From contig CBDUQI010000046.1 of the NCBI GenBank assembly GCA_965369325.1, positions 1 to 32,359 of the forward strand: a stretch of DNA of 32,359 nt, given 5' to 3'. This document shows, one piece after another, positions 1 to 8,048 of this stretch. This DNA comes from CBDUQI01 sp965369325. Lineage in GTDB: Bacteria > Pseudomonadota > Gammaproteobacteria > Steroidobacterales > JBCBZW01. The notes beneath the pieces were generated by a model. It saw only the letters and a list, made by a program, of their open reading frames with translations. It was not told the origin of the DNA and did not search any database. Position 1 is the first letter of the stretch. The number at the start of each line of letters is the position of its first letter. A program made the position numbers and the translations under genes.

Positions 1-2
1 AT

Positions 3-596
3 CACAGCGACGAGCAGATGAGCGAAGAGATGGACTACTCGGGCTACGAGCATCATAAGCCGGACTACGACACCTATGTGGCGGCGATTACCGAGCGCAG
101 CGGCAAGCCCACCATGTCGGAAGATCGTTTCCGTATGCGGGATGAAGGGCGCAGCAAAGACTACAACGAGGAACAAACCCGTCGTGGCCTGTACCACTCC
201 ACGATGGCCGGTGGCATCGCCAACATCTGGGGCAACCTGTTGTCCGGATCGGTGGATGACGAGTGGAGCGGCCCATATGACAACCCCGAGTGGTCGCAGA
301 CCTATGCGATGTTCTTTGCTGATCGCTTCACCAACGACATTCAGCGCTGCAGCTCGCTGGCGAGTGGTAACGGCACGTGTCTGAAGCGACCTGACAATGC
401 GCACTATGTGTTCTACAAAGAGAGCACCAATGCGGTGGAGATGGACCTGTCCGGCATGTCCGGCTCACGCAGCGCCGTCGCGATAGACACCAAGCTCGAG
501 TACGCCGAGATTAACCTCGGGAACCTCAATTCGACCGATCAGACCTGGTCGGCACCGTACAGCTCAGACTGGATTATCGCGGTCGGCAGCTGGTAG
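3..596 (+). CDS. C-terminal part of a glycoside hydrolase-like protein with a putative collagen-binding domain (5' partial)
   Basis: The reading frame is open to the left edge, so the true start lies outside the window; the first internal ATG is at 18. About 197 residues are visible. The first part (HSTMAGGIANIWGNLL) resembles the end of the TIM-barrel of DUF4038/DUF5060-type glycosidases, where an alanine/glycine-rich segment leads to a tryptophan. The last 90 residues contain the WSAPYSSDW segment, which resembles the C-terminal putative collagen-binding beta domain of those proteins (usually a W..P..DW pattern). Such enzymes cut plant or bacterial polysaccharides. The gene stands directly before a run of polysaccharide acylation and membrane genes, so a role in processing the locally made glycan is an inference. 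The catalytic residues are not in view. A perfect stem-loop follows the stop codon. Confidence 0.6.
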   Translation, partial: HSDEQMSEEMDYSGYEHHKPDYDTYVAAITERSGKPTMSEDRFRMRDEGRSKDYNEEQTRRGLYHSTMAGGIANIWGNLLSGSVDDEWSGPYDNPEWSQTYAMFFADRFTNDIQRCSSLASGNGTCLKRPDNAHYVFYKESTNAVEMDLSGMSGSRSAVAIDTKLEYAEINLGNLNSTDQTWSAPYSSDWIIAVGSW

Positions 597-618
597 CCAC
601 GGCGTTTGCCAAACCTTG

Positions 619-646
619 TGATGTGCGCCCGCTCGGGCGCACATCA
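619..646 (+). terminator. Strong stem-loop after the glycosidase gene
   Basis: Positions 619-631 and 634-646 are perfectly complementary over 13 bases, with a CT turn between them (a 12-bp stem with a four-base loop is more realistic). It starts 23 bases after the stop at 596. No T-run follows, so it may be an atypical intrinsic terminator, an RNA-stabilising 3' end or a bidirectional stem. Confidence 0.55.
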
Positions 647-729
647 GCACCTGCCGATTAACGGCACCATCTTAAACGCCCGGCGACCCGCCAGCGCGCC
701 CTGTCTGTTACCATAAGCGCCCATTGCGC

Positions 730-754
730 GGGCACCCTGCGGTGCCCCTCTTTC
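730..754 (+). terminator. Second stem-loop with short pyrimidine tail before the acyltransferase gene
   Basis: GGGCACC at 730-736 pairs perfectly with GGTGCCC at 741-747 around a CTGC loop, followed by CTCTTTC. Together with the stem at 619-646 it suggests that the glycosidase transcript stops in this 219-base gap and that the polysaccharide genes from 816 have their own promoter, which I could not identify clearly. Confidence 0.4.
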
Positions 755-815
755 ACCGACATATTCGCCGCGCGGAACAAACGCGCGAGCCCGGCGATGG
801 CATCCGGAACGGCCC

Positions 816-1568
816 ATGCAGCGAGACGAACTAAAAATACGAAAGTCGGTGAGCAATAGCGGCTCCAAGCGCCAGAAGTATCAGCAAATGATCATCGGGC
901 GCTCCGGCTGGGGCGCGCTAATCAAATACGAACTGATCGTGCTGTTCAGCAGCTGGGTGCCGGGTGCACTGGGCCTGGCCCTGCGCAGCAAACTGTATCC
1001 GCGTTTGATGGGCAGTTGTGGCCGAGGCGTCGTGTTCGGCACTAATGTGGTACTGCGACACCCGCACAAGATTCATATCGGCGCCAACACCATCGTAGAC
1101 GACAACTGCATGCTGGATGCTAAAGGCGTCGACAACGACGGTATCACCCTGGGCGAAGGAGTGTTCATCGGGCGCAATACAATTCTTAGCTGCAAAGACG
1201 GTAATATTGCGCTGGCAGATGGTGCGAATGTCGGCTTCAACTGCGAGATCTACTCCTCCAGCGACGTGCGCATCGGCGCAGATACCATGATCGCGGCCTA
1301 TGTCTATCTGGTGGGCGGGGGCAACTACGATCTGGAAGCATCAGCGCCGGCATTCGGCGAACAAACCGCGCTGGAGTCGCAAGGCATAGAGGTGGCAGGC
1401 AACGTCTGGATAGGCGCGCATTGCACGGTGCTTGACGGCACCCAGATTCAAACCGGTGCGGTCGTGGCCGCCGGCTCGGTGGTGAGTGCCACCGTGGCCA
1501 CCAACACCGTGGTCGGCGGCGTGCCGGCACGGGTGATTAAAAAGCGTGCGGCAGGCACGCTGGTCTAA
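816..1568 (+). CDS. Hexapeptide-repeat acyltransferase (left-handed beta-helix, WbbJ/LacA-like)
   Basis: This 250-residue protein is built mostly from hexapeptide repeats of the left-handed beta-helix fold: IGANTIVDDN, LGEGVFIGRN, IGADTMIAAY, IGAHCTVLDG. It ends with the typical GGVPARVIKKR closing helix of sugar O-acetyltransferases. These enzymes transfer an acetyl or other acyl group from CoA (or ACP) to a sugar hydroxyl or amine, act as trimers and are cytoplasmic. No membrane segment is seen. The substrate cannot be read from the sequence. It opens a plus-strand run (stop at 1568, next start at 1578) with an alpha/beta hydrolase, a UPF0104 membrane protein and an MBOAT acetyltransferase, so decoration of an exopolysaccharide precursor is likely. 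An internal ATG at 888 is possible, but the N-terminal residues before it are typical of the family's lead-in helices. Confidence 0.85.
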   Translation: MQRDELKIRKSVSNSGSKRQKYQQMIIGRSGWGALIKYELIVLFSSWVPGALGLALRSKLYPRLMGSCGRGVVFGTNVVLRHPHKIHIGANTIVDDNCMLDAKGVDNDGITLGEGVFIGRNTILSCKDGNIALADGANVGFNCEIYSSSDVRIGADTMIAAYVYLVGGGNYDLEASAPAFGEQTALESQGIEVAGNVWIGAHCTVLDGTQIQTGAVVAAGSVVSATVATNTVVGGVPARVIKKRAAGTLV

Positions 1569-1577
1569 GCTCACCTG

Positions 1578-2618
1578 ATGGGCACACTGCTGCGAGTCAC
1601 GCGACGCCGCACCGTGCTTGCCCTGCTCGCGCTGATCACCATGATTCCGTTGGGGGCGATGCTGGCGGTGGGACGCGGCGCACCCGACTGGGCGCCCGAA
1701 CCGCTACTAAACTTAGGTCACGACACCCGCCTGCTGCTACGCCCCGCCCTCATTGCCGCCAACTCTCTGCTCGCAGGCCCCATCACCCAGCGCCGTATCT
1801 ATCTGGCGGAACCCGGCGACCCGTTGCTGTTGCGTCGCGGGACGCTGAATGTCGCCACCACCCGGTACCGGCCCCGCAGTGGCCCACCACGGCAAATTGC
1901 GATATTGCTGGTTCACGGTTCCACCCCTTTTGCCCGACGCCTGGGGTTGTACCGGGCCCTGGCCGAGCATCTGCGCGATGCCGGTTTTCATGTAATGGCA
2001 ATGGATCAATTCGGCTACGGCGGCTCCAGCGATCCGCAGGACCCGACGAACCCTGATGAGTATCAGGCCGCGCAGGCGGTATGCATGGCGGCCGAGCAGG
2101 TGCGTCAACTCAGCGGCATGCAACGCGTTGCCGTGGTTGGGCACAGCCTGGGCGCTGACGCCAGCCTCGCGGCGGCGCATGAATATCAATGCATGAGCAC
2201 GCTGGTCGCCATCGGGCCCGCGCGTCGCTTTGATGAGCGGGCCGGTCACCCGCAAGCGCCCGAAGTGCGTTACCAGGCGCGCCGCGAGATGCGTCACATG
2301 GGGCTGGCAAAGCTGCCAACCGATACTTTCCTGGCGACCCGCGGGCAATTGGCGCTGGAGCGACACCTGGGGTGGCTTGCAGAGCCAACCCATTTACCGG
2401 TGCTGTTCATCGACGGTGGGTTGGAGTCGGCCGAAGATCTGGCCTTTCTGCGGGCCGCCTATGCACGCATGCAGGGCCCGGTGCAATACTTGACGCTGCC
2501 ACAAGCTGATCACTACGCGAACACGATAGGCTTGGGGTCCATCATCATCGAGGACAAGGCGGCCATGCAGCATTTGTCCACCGCGATTGTTAGCTGGGTG
2601 GAGCGCAGCGCCCCATGA
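1578..2618 (+). CDS. Alpha/beta hydrolase with N-terminal membrane anchor
   Basis: The 346-residue protein starts with basic residues followed by a hydrophobic segment (about residues 13-33), so it is probably anchored in the inner membrane or exported. The alpha/beta-hydrolase core follows: the oxyanion region LLVHGS near residue 112, the nucleophile elbow GHSLGA with Ser190, and the probable catalytic histidine His312 in QADHYAN. The acid is probably an aspartate in the FIDGG strand. The family includes esterases, lipases and acyl-transfer enzymes, and the substrate is unknown. It starts 9 bases after the acyltransferase stop, so the two are probably co-transcribed. Within a polysaccharide cluster it could remove or move acyl groups on a lipid-linked or secreted glycan; this is inference. 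Confidence 0.8.
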   Translation: MGTLLRVTRRRTVLALLALITMIPLGAMLAVGRGAPDWAPEPLLNLGHDTRLLLRPALIAANSLLAGPITQRRIYLAEPGDPLLLRRGTLNVATTRYRPRSGPPRQIAILLVHGSTPFARRLGLYRALAEHLRDAGFHVMAMDQFGYGGSSDPQDPTNPDEYQAAQAVCMAAEQVRQLSGMQRVAVVGHSLGADASLAAAHEYQCMSTLVAIGPARRFDERAGHPQAPEVRYQARREMRHMGLAKLPTDTFLATRGQLALERHLGWLAEPTHLPVLFIDGGLESAEDLAFLRAAYARMQGPVQYLTLPQADHYANTIGLGSIIIEDKAAMQHLSTAIVSWVERSAP

Positions 2619-2667
2619 GGCGGTGTACGCCACATCGGCGCATCGATCGGCATCCAGAGCGTTGCGC

Positions 2668-3621
2668 ATGCTGAAGTCCCTGGCCCGCTACAAATGGATC
2701 ATCAAGCTGCTGATCTCCGCCGCACTGCTCACCTGGCTGCTGCGCAAAACGGATCTCAGCGCTATTTGGGGCTCTATCTCCGGCGCGCACCCAGGTTGGG
2801 TAGCATTCGCGCTGGGAATGAACTTGACTGGCATGCTGGTCAGCTCCTTGCGCTGGAAGGTGCTGCTGTCGAGCAAGGGCTCACGAATACCCCTCTGGCG
2901 CCTGTATCTATCCTATCTGGTAGCGATGTTCTTCAATAACTTCCTGCCCTCCACCATCGGTGGCGATGCCATGCGCGCCTACGACTCCTGGAAACACGGC
3001 GGCGATAAATCCGGCGCGGTCGCAGTGGTGCTGGTCGATCGGGCGCTGGGACTCAGTGCGCTGCTTATCGTGGCGGCGGTTTGCGCGCTGGCCATGTACG
3101 GCACCGCCACCTTATACCGCGCGGCCACCGAGGTGCTGCCCGCGCCCGCTCTGATCGGGGCAGCGGCAAGCGCCGTGGTAGCGCTGCTGGCCGTGATATT
3201 TTCATCGGGCTTACGCGCACGGTTGGTGCGACTGATCGAGCGGCTGCCGTTGGCCGAAAAAGTGCTGTCGCTGTTGCGCTCGGTGTGGGATTTCCGCCGC
3301 TTTCCCGGCCACCTTGCGCTGGCACTCACACTATCGTTCGTCTTGCAGAGCATGGTGATTGCGTATTATTTCATTATCGGACGCGCGCTCGGACTGGACG
3401 TGCCCCTCATCTACTTCGGCATGGTAATCCCGCTAATCCTCATCATCATGATGTTGCCCATTTCTATTAATGGCATTGGTGTGCGCGAGAGCGCGTTTGC
3501 GTTTTTTCTGGGCGCCTATGGGGTGGCCCAAGCGGATGCCATCGCGCTGGCCTGGGTCGCCTATGCGCTGGTACTCTTGCAGGGGTTGGTTGGGGGGCTC
3601 ATCTACGCCGTGCGCCGATAG
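2668..3621 (+). CDS. Lysylphosphatidylglycerol synthase TM region / UPF0104 flippase-like membrane protein
   Basis: The product has 317 residues with about eight hydrophobic segments. The family signature is clear: NNFLPSTIGGDAMRAY followed by VVLVDRALGLSALL, as in the UPF0104 family (PF03706; YbhN, AglD and the membrane half of MprF). Members are thought to move lipid-linked substrates across the inner membrane, and many sit in polysaccharide clusters next to glycosyltransferases. I chose the ATG at 2668 because it follows the stop of the previous gene (2618) and gives the usual basic N-terminus before the first helix; a longer frame from a TTG at 2587 overlaps the previous gene without conserved sequence. 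It stops 13 bases before the MBOAT gene. Its role here is probably handling a lipid-linked glycan or a modifying group, which is not shown directly. Confidence 0.85.
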   Translation: MLKSLARYKWIIKLLISAALLTWLLRKTDLSAIWGSISGAHPGWVAFALGMNLTGMLVSSLRWKVLLSSKGSRIPLWRLYLSYLVAMFFNNFLPSTIGGDAMRAYDSWKHGGDKSGAVAVVLVDRALGLSALLIVAAVCALAMYGTATLYRAATEVLPAPALIGAAASAVVALLAVIFSSGLRARLVRLIERLPLAEKVLSLLRSVWDFRRFPGHLALALTLSFVLQSMVIAYYFIIGRALGLDVPLIYFGMVIPLILIIMMLPISINGIGVRESAFAFFLGAYGVAQADAIALAWVAYALVLLQGLVGGLIYAVRR

Positions 3622-3634
3622 GCGAGATTGATGA

Positions 3635-5059
3635 ATGTGGTTTAACTCCTGGGAATTCGCGTGGTTTCTGCCTGCAGTGCTGGCAGGCTACTATTTGCTC
3701 GGCCGGCGCATGCAAAACGCCTGGCTGGTGCTGGCCAGCTATGTGTTCTACGGCTGGTGGGACTGGCGTTACCTCTCGCTTATCGTGCTGTCCACGGCAG
3801 TGGATTACTTCGCCGCGCAGCGCATTCACGACGCTGAGCATGAGTCTCGACGGCGGCTGGCGCTGTATGCCAGCCTGCTGGTGAATCTGGGTGCGCTGGC
3901 CACCTTTAAGTATTTTAATTTTTTTGTCGACAGCTTTATCGAGCTGGGTGCCACGATTGGGCTCAACTTCGATACACCTGCGCTGCGTCTGCTGCCGCCA
4001 GTAGGCATCTCGTTTTATACCTTTCAAACCCTGTCGTACACCATTGATGTGTATCGCGGCAAGTTGGCACCCACGCGCAGTCCGATCGATTTTGCACTGT
4101 ACGTCTGTTACTTCCCACAACTGGTGGCCGGGCCGATTGAGCGCGCCAGCCGCCTGTTGCCACAAATCGCGCAAGCGCGGCGTGTGGACAGTGCCTGGAT
4201 TACCTCTGGGCTGTTCCTGATTCTGGTGGGCCTGTTCAAAAAAGTGGCCATCGCGGACACCGCGGGGGTCCGCGTTGATGACATCTTTGCGCAACCGGAT
4301 GCCCGCACCAGCTGGGAGCTGTGGAAAGGCATGGTGCTGTTTTCCATTCAGATCTACGGTGATTTTTCCGGCTACAGCAATATCGCCCGTGGCGTCAGCC
4401 GCCTGTTCGGGATTGAGCTGATCGAAAATTTCCGCACGCCCTACCTGGCCAGCAATATCACCGATTTCTGGCGCCGCTGGCACGTCAGCCTGAGCGCTTG
4501 GTTACGGGACTATCTGTACATTCCGCTGGGCGGCAATCGCAAGGGCACCGCCAATACTTATCGCAACCTGATGCTGACCATGCTAATCGGAGGTTTGTGG
4601 CATGGCGCTGCCTGGACCTTCGTCGTTTGGGGCGGGCTGCATGGCATCTGGCTGGCGCTGCATCGTCTGTATCTGCGCGCGGTGCAGCGGCCAGTACACT
4701 CACAGCTTACCGGGGCCAGCCCGCTGCAGGCGTTGCGCTGGGCAGCGGGCGTGTTTGTCACCTTTCACTTGGTGGCCATTAGCTGGATTTTCTTTCGCGC
4801 CGAAAACTTTCCCCAGGCCTGGGCCTACCTGACCGGGCTGGTGAGTTTCCGCGGTGCGTTCAGCCCTGGGGATGTGGCCATCCCCGTATTGCTGCTGCTC
4901 GCCCTCGCACCGATTGAGATTGCGCAGTACCGCCGCGATGATATCTTCGCGTTGCGCAACTGGCGGCTACCGGTTCGCGCCGCCTGCTACCTGGGGATGA
5001 TCCTGGGCCTGATTTTCTTAAGCGGCAACAAGGTACCGTTTATTTACTTCCAGTTTTGA
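3635..5059 (+). CDS. MBOAT-family membrane O-acyltransferase (AlgI/DltB-like)
   Basis: This 474-residue polytopic membrane protein begins with the family's WFNSWEFAWFLPAVL segment and the FYGWWDWRYL motif. The conserved core includes GDFSGYSNIARG, DFWRRWHVSLSAWLRDYLY with His283, and GGLWHGAAWTFVVWGGLHG with the invariant His323. AlgI-type MBOAT proteins pass acetyl groups from a cytoplasmic donor across the inner membrane to a periplasmic SGNH or AlgJ/X-type partner that acetylates a polysaccharide. The start lies 13 bases after the flippase-like gene. The convergent gene that ends just beyond it (5077-6123) encodes a secreted SGNH protein, a possible functional partner, although AlgJ-type partners usually lie on the same strand. 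The length is normal and the key histidines are intact. Confidence 0.92.
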   Translation: MWFNSWEFAWFLPAVLAGYYLLGRRMQNAWLVLASYVFYGWWDWRYLSLIVLSTAVDYFAAQRIHDAEHESRRRLALYASLLVNLGALATFKYFNFFVDSFIELGATIGLNFDTPALRLLPPVGISFYTFQTLSYTIDVYRGKLAPTRSPIDFALYVCYFPQLVAGPIERASRLLPQIAQARRVDSAWITSGLFLILVGLFKKVAIADTAGVRVDDIFAQPDARTSWELWKGMVLFSIQIYGDFSGYSNIARGVSRLFGIELIENFRTPYLASNITDFWRRWHVSLSAWLRDYLYIPLGGNRKGTANTYRNLMLTMLIGGLWHGAAWTFVVWGGLHGIWLALHRLYLRAVQRPVHSQLTGASPLQALRWAAGVFVTFHLVAISWIFFRAENFPQAWAYLTGLVSFRGAFSPGDVAIPVLLLLALAPIEIAQYRRDDIFALRNWRLPVRAACYLGMILGLIFLSGNKVPFIYFQF

Positions 5060-5076
5060 TCTGCGCCAGGTTCTGA

Positions 5077-6123
5077 TTAAGACCCGCAGTCAGCCTGCCC
5101 GCTTGGGCCGGGCGCCATCAAAAACAACGCCTTCATATCCGCGAAGTCCAGAAAGTCGACCTGGCCGTCCACGTTAAAGTCAGCGCTGGCATCACTGGTG
5201 AAGATTACGTCTTTGAGTAAGGCCAGATCCAGAAAGTCTACCGCGCAGTCGTTGTTTAAGTCCGCATCGCAGCGATTACCAAAACCGTCAGCGTCGCCGT
5301 CGGTCTGCGCATTGTTCGGTACGTCCAGGCAATTATCGGAAGCATCCGACACGCCATCTGCATCGCTGTCTTGCACCACGCTCAACAGCGGCGCCAACGT
5401 ATCGAACCAACGCTGCGCCATCAGCGCCTCGCCATCGGCATTGGGATGAGTGCCATCGTAGGTGTGGGCGAAGGTATCAAAGCCGGTGAAATGATCGACC
5501 ACTACAATTGGCGAGGCCGTTGTGCTCTTGCCTGCCGCGTAGGGCGGGATCAGATCGTTGTACACGGGAATGTTCACGTTGCGCGGGGAGCGGCGTGAGG
5601 GTATTAACTGCGCCAGCAATACACAGACATCCGCGTTATCCGCGCGCAGCAGATCGATAATCTGATCCACTCGCGCCAGTGTGTCGTCCGAGACGTCCTC
5701 TGAGGTGCCGTCCGCCTTCAGATCATTGTGGCCGATATGCAGCAGCACGATGTCAGGCGTATACCCGCTCAGCCAGCTTTGCAGATCGCCATCAGCGCCA
5801 ATCCCGTCCAGAATCTCCTGCGCGGTCCAGCCCCAGTGGCCTTCGTGGTCGAGGTCGAAATCCGGCGTCGGATTAGGCCCTTCAAAATTCGTGTCCAGCG
5901 AGCCGACAAAATCCACATCGGCATTGATGCCCTCTAACAGCTGCCACAACGGGCGACGAAAGGTCTCGTGATCGTCATCTCCCTGAGTGATGGAATCACC
6001 TAACAGTGTCACCGCGACGGTGCCGCTGAACGGTCCGCAATCCTGCGCGTGCACCTGCCAGGTGAGCAGCGACAACCCCATCGCCAGCGCACTGACGCTA
6101 GCCCAACTACGAACCGTTTCCAT
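5077..6123 (-). CDS. Secreted SGNH/GDSL hydrolase with C-terminal TSP3-dockerin-like tail
   Basis: The 348-residue product has a signal peptide (residues 1-26, cleavage near VHA-QD). It has an SGNH hydrolase domain: block I GDSITQG with nucleophile Ser44, block III GHND at 131-134, and block V DGTHPN with Asp223 and His226. Residues 252-342 form a separate module: an acidic thrombospondin type 3 stretch (DSDADGVSDASDNC), then two calcium-loop helices like a dockerin pair (DLNNDCAVDFLDLALLK and DFNVDGQVDFLDF), ending in PGPSG. The start is the ATG at 6123-6121, which overlaps the asnB stop as TAATG and implies translational coupling; a longer frame would run into asnB. SGNH enzymes deacylate, or acetylate when paired with MBOAT proteins. 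A periplasmic or surface glycan esterase is the likeliest role. The same tail recurs in the metalloprotease at 21535-23124. Confidence 0.88.
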   Translation of the reverse strand: METVRSWASVSALAMGLSLLTWQVHAQDCGPFSGTVAVTLLGDSITQGDDDHETFRRPLWQLLEGINADVDFVGSLDTNFEGPNPTPDFDLDHEGHWGWTAQEILDGIGADGDLQSWLSGYTPDIVLLHIGHNDLKADGTSEDVSDDTLARVDQIIDLLRADNADVCVLLAQLIPSRRSPRNVNIPVYNDLIPPYAAGKSTTASPIVVVDHFTGFDTFAHTYDGTHPNADGEALMAQRWFDTLAPLLSVVQDSDADGVSDASDNCLDVPNNAQTDGDADGFGNRCDADLNNDCAVDFLDLALLKDVIFTSDASADFNVDGQVDFLDFADMKALFLMAPGPSGQADCGS

Positions 6124-8006
6124 TATGTATTGCTCCCTTCGAGCCATTTGTCCCGCCATGCTTCAAACACGATCATCGACCACAACAAGTGGCTGTGATT
6201 CGCTTTGCCCTGCAAATGTTCTACCTTCAGGCGCTCAACGGTCTGCCAGTTAAACAAACCGGCTGCCTTGATGCGCTGCTCACTCAGCAATGCCTCCATC
6301 ACCGGCCTGAACTGCGTGCCCAACCAGGTTTTGATCGGGATGCTGAACCCTTCTTTTTGCCTGTATACACATTCGTGTGGAATGTGTCGGGCCGCAACCC
6401 GCTTGAGCAGCACCTTGGTTTGCCGCTGCGCAAGTTTCATTGACTCTGGAATTTGGAACGCCAGTTGAACCAGGTCCTTGTCCAGAAACGGTACGCGCGT
6501 TTCCAGCGATACCGCCATCGACATCCTGTCGAGCTTGGTCAGGATATTCTCCGACAGGTAGCTGCGAGTATCAACAAATAACATCCGGTTGACATCATCC
6601 ATTGCACCCGCCTCATCGGCCAGCTTAAGGATATGTTCATCCACCGACTGCTGCATCTGATTTTGTGCATCTTTTGTAAACAACAGTGCCCGCCAGCTTG
6701 CATCCGCGAACAATCGCCAGCGCGCATGCATCAACGCGGGCGGCAACGCTGCGCCCTGGGCAAAACGCTGAACCTTGTTAATCAGGCCCTTCTTCTGACT
6801 CTGCGGTGGCAGCAGCCCGACCAGCGCTGGCATCGTGCGTGTTCTAAACCATGCCGGCAAACGCTCGTACGTGCGCGCAAGCTGCTGCGCGACATAGGTG
6901 TCATAACCACCAAACAACTCATCGCCGCCGTCGCCACTCAGCGCAACGCTCACATGCTGGCGCGCAAGCCGCGAGACCAGGAAAGTGGGAAAAATTGAAA
7001 AATCCCCAATAGGGTCGTCCATGAAATGCATCAGATGATCGAAGTGTTGAACCACCTGTGGTTTCACCACCTCGGTGGTGTGCGATACCCCCAGGTGCTC
7101 GGCTACCTGTTGTGAGTAAGCCAACTCGTTGTAGGAAGGATCCTCAAAACCAATGCTGAAGGTACGCGCATCGCCACCCATCGCGGCCACAATCAACGAG
7201 GAGTCAACGCCACCGGATAAAAACGCACCTAACGGTACATCGGCAACCATTTGCATACGCACACTGCGGGCCAGTTGCTCATCAACGGCATCCTCCCACG
7301 CACGCGCATCCAGGGCCCGCTCGCCCGCCTGAATCTCCCAGTACGCACGCCTACTCACCCGAGCACCGTCGAGGCTCAGGCTGAGCATCGCACCGGGTTG
7401 CAGTTTGTGTACCCCCTGCAGCAGAGTGTCGGTGCCCGGCACGTACTCCCACGCCATAAACTGCCCAAGCGCATCCAGGTGCAGTTGCCGGGGTACCTGC
7501 CCGCTCTCCAGCAATACTTTGATCTCAGAACCAAACACCAGATGGGAGTCGGTCAAAGAGTAAAACAGCGGCTTGATGCCTAGATGGTCGCGGACCAGTA
7601 GCAAGCGTTGCTGCGCCAGATCGTACAGCGCGATGGCGAACATGCCGTTCAGGTGGTTGGCAAAATCATCGCCGTATTGCTCATAGGCGTGCACGATCAC
7701 TTCGGTATCGCAGTCGGTGCGGAACTGATGGCCGGCCTTGATCAGCCGCTGTCGCAACTCGCGGAAATTGTAGATCTCACCGTTGAAGACCGTCGCGACC
7801 GTACCGTCCTCGTTAAACACCGGTTGCTGGCCACCGGCCAAATCGATGATGGCCAGACGGCGCATGCCAAGGCCCACGTTGCCGTGCACCCACACCCCCT
7901 CATCGTCCGGGCCGCGATGCACGATACTGCGGCACATGCGCTCGATCTGTGCGACTTCAGGCGGGGGCGCACCCGCTAACGCGACCAGCCCAGCGATTCC
8001 ACACAT
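6123..8006 (-). CDS. asnB: Asparagine synthase (glutamine-hydrolysing)-type amidotransferase
   Basis: The 627-residue protein has an N-terminal class II glutamine amidotransferase domain, with catalytic Cys2 in MCGIAGLVA plus RGPDDEG, RLAIIDLAGGQQP and FNGEIYNF. A synthetase domain follows with the PP-loop SGGVDSSLI and the SGDGGDELFGGYD motif. AsnB turns aspartate, glutamine and ATP into asparagine, but paralogues in polysaccharide clusters (including exosortase-associated ones of this length) are thought to amidate sugar acids or other cluster-specific carboxylates. It is the second of three minus-strand genes: 42 bases after the HxHxH protein gene and one base of overlap with the SGNH gene. 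That setting, among glycan enzymes and away from amino-acid genes, favours a polysaccharide-linked role. I cannot separate this from a true asparagine synthetase by sequence alone. No XrtA gene is in the window. Confidence 0.9.
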   Translation of the reverse strand: MCGIAGLVALAGAPPPEVAQIERMCRSIVHRGPDDEGVWVHGNVGLGMRRLAIIDLAGGQQPVFNEDGTVATVFNGEIYNFRELRQRLIKAGHQFRTDCDTEVIVHAYEQYGDDFANHLNGMFAIALYDLAQQRLLLVRDHLGIKPLFYSLTDSHLVFGSEIKVLLESGQVPRQLHLDALGQFMAWEYVPGTDTLLQGVHKLQPGAMLSLSLDGARVSRRAYWEIQAGERALDARAWEDAVDEQLARSVRMQMVADVPLGAFLSGGVDSSLIVAAMGGDARTFSIGFEDPSYNELAYSQQVAEHLGVSHTTEVVKPQVVQHFDHLMHFMDDPIGDFSIFPTFLVSRLARQHVSVALSGDGGDELFGGYDTYVAQQLARTYERLPAWFRTRTMPALVGLLPPQSQKKGLINKVQRFAQGAALPPALMHARWRLFADASWRALLFTKDAQNQMQQSVDEHILKLADEAGAMDDVNRMLFVDTRSYLSENILTKLDRMSMAVSLETRVPFLDKDLVQLAFQIPESMKLAQRQTKVLLKRVAARHIPHECVYRQKEGFSIPIKTWLGTQFRPVMEALLSEQRIKAAGLFNWQTVERLKVEHLQGKANHSHLLWSMIVFEAWRDKWLEGSNT

Positions 8007-8048
8007 ACGACTAGGCTCGGCGCCAATGGCGTCGGGGGATAACCGGCA

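Noticed and set aside
3599..4483. Minus-strand open frame of 294 codons
   Set aside because: It lies opposite the MBOAT gene and has no membrane or domain pattern of its own.
5059..5098. Search for a terminator between the convergent MBOAT and SGNH genes
   Set aside because: The 17-base gap shows no inverted repeat; termination must occur within the opposing genes or by another mechanism.
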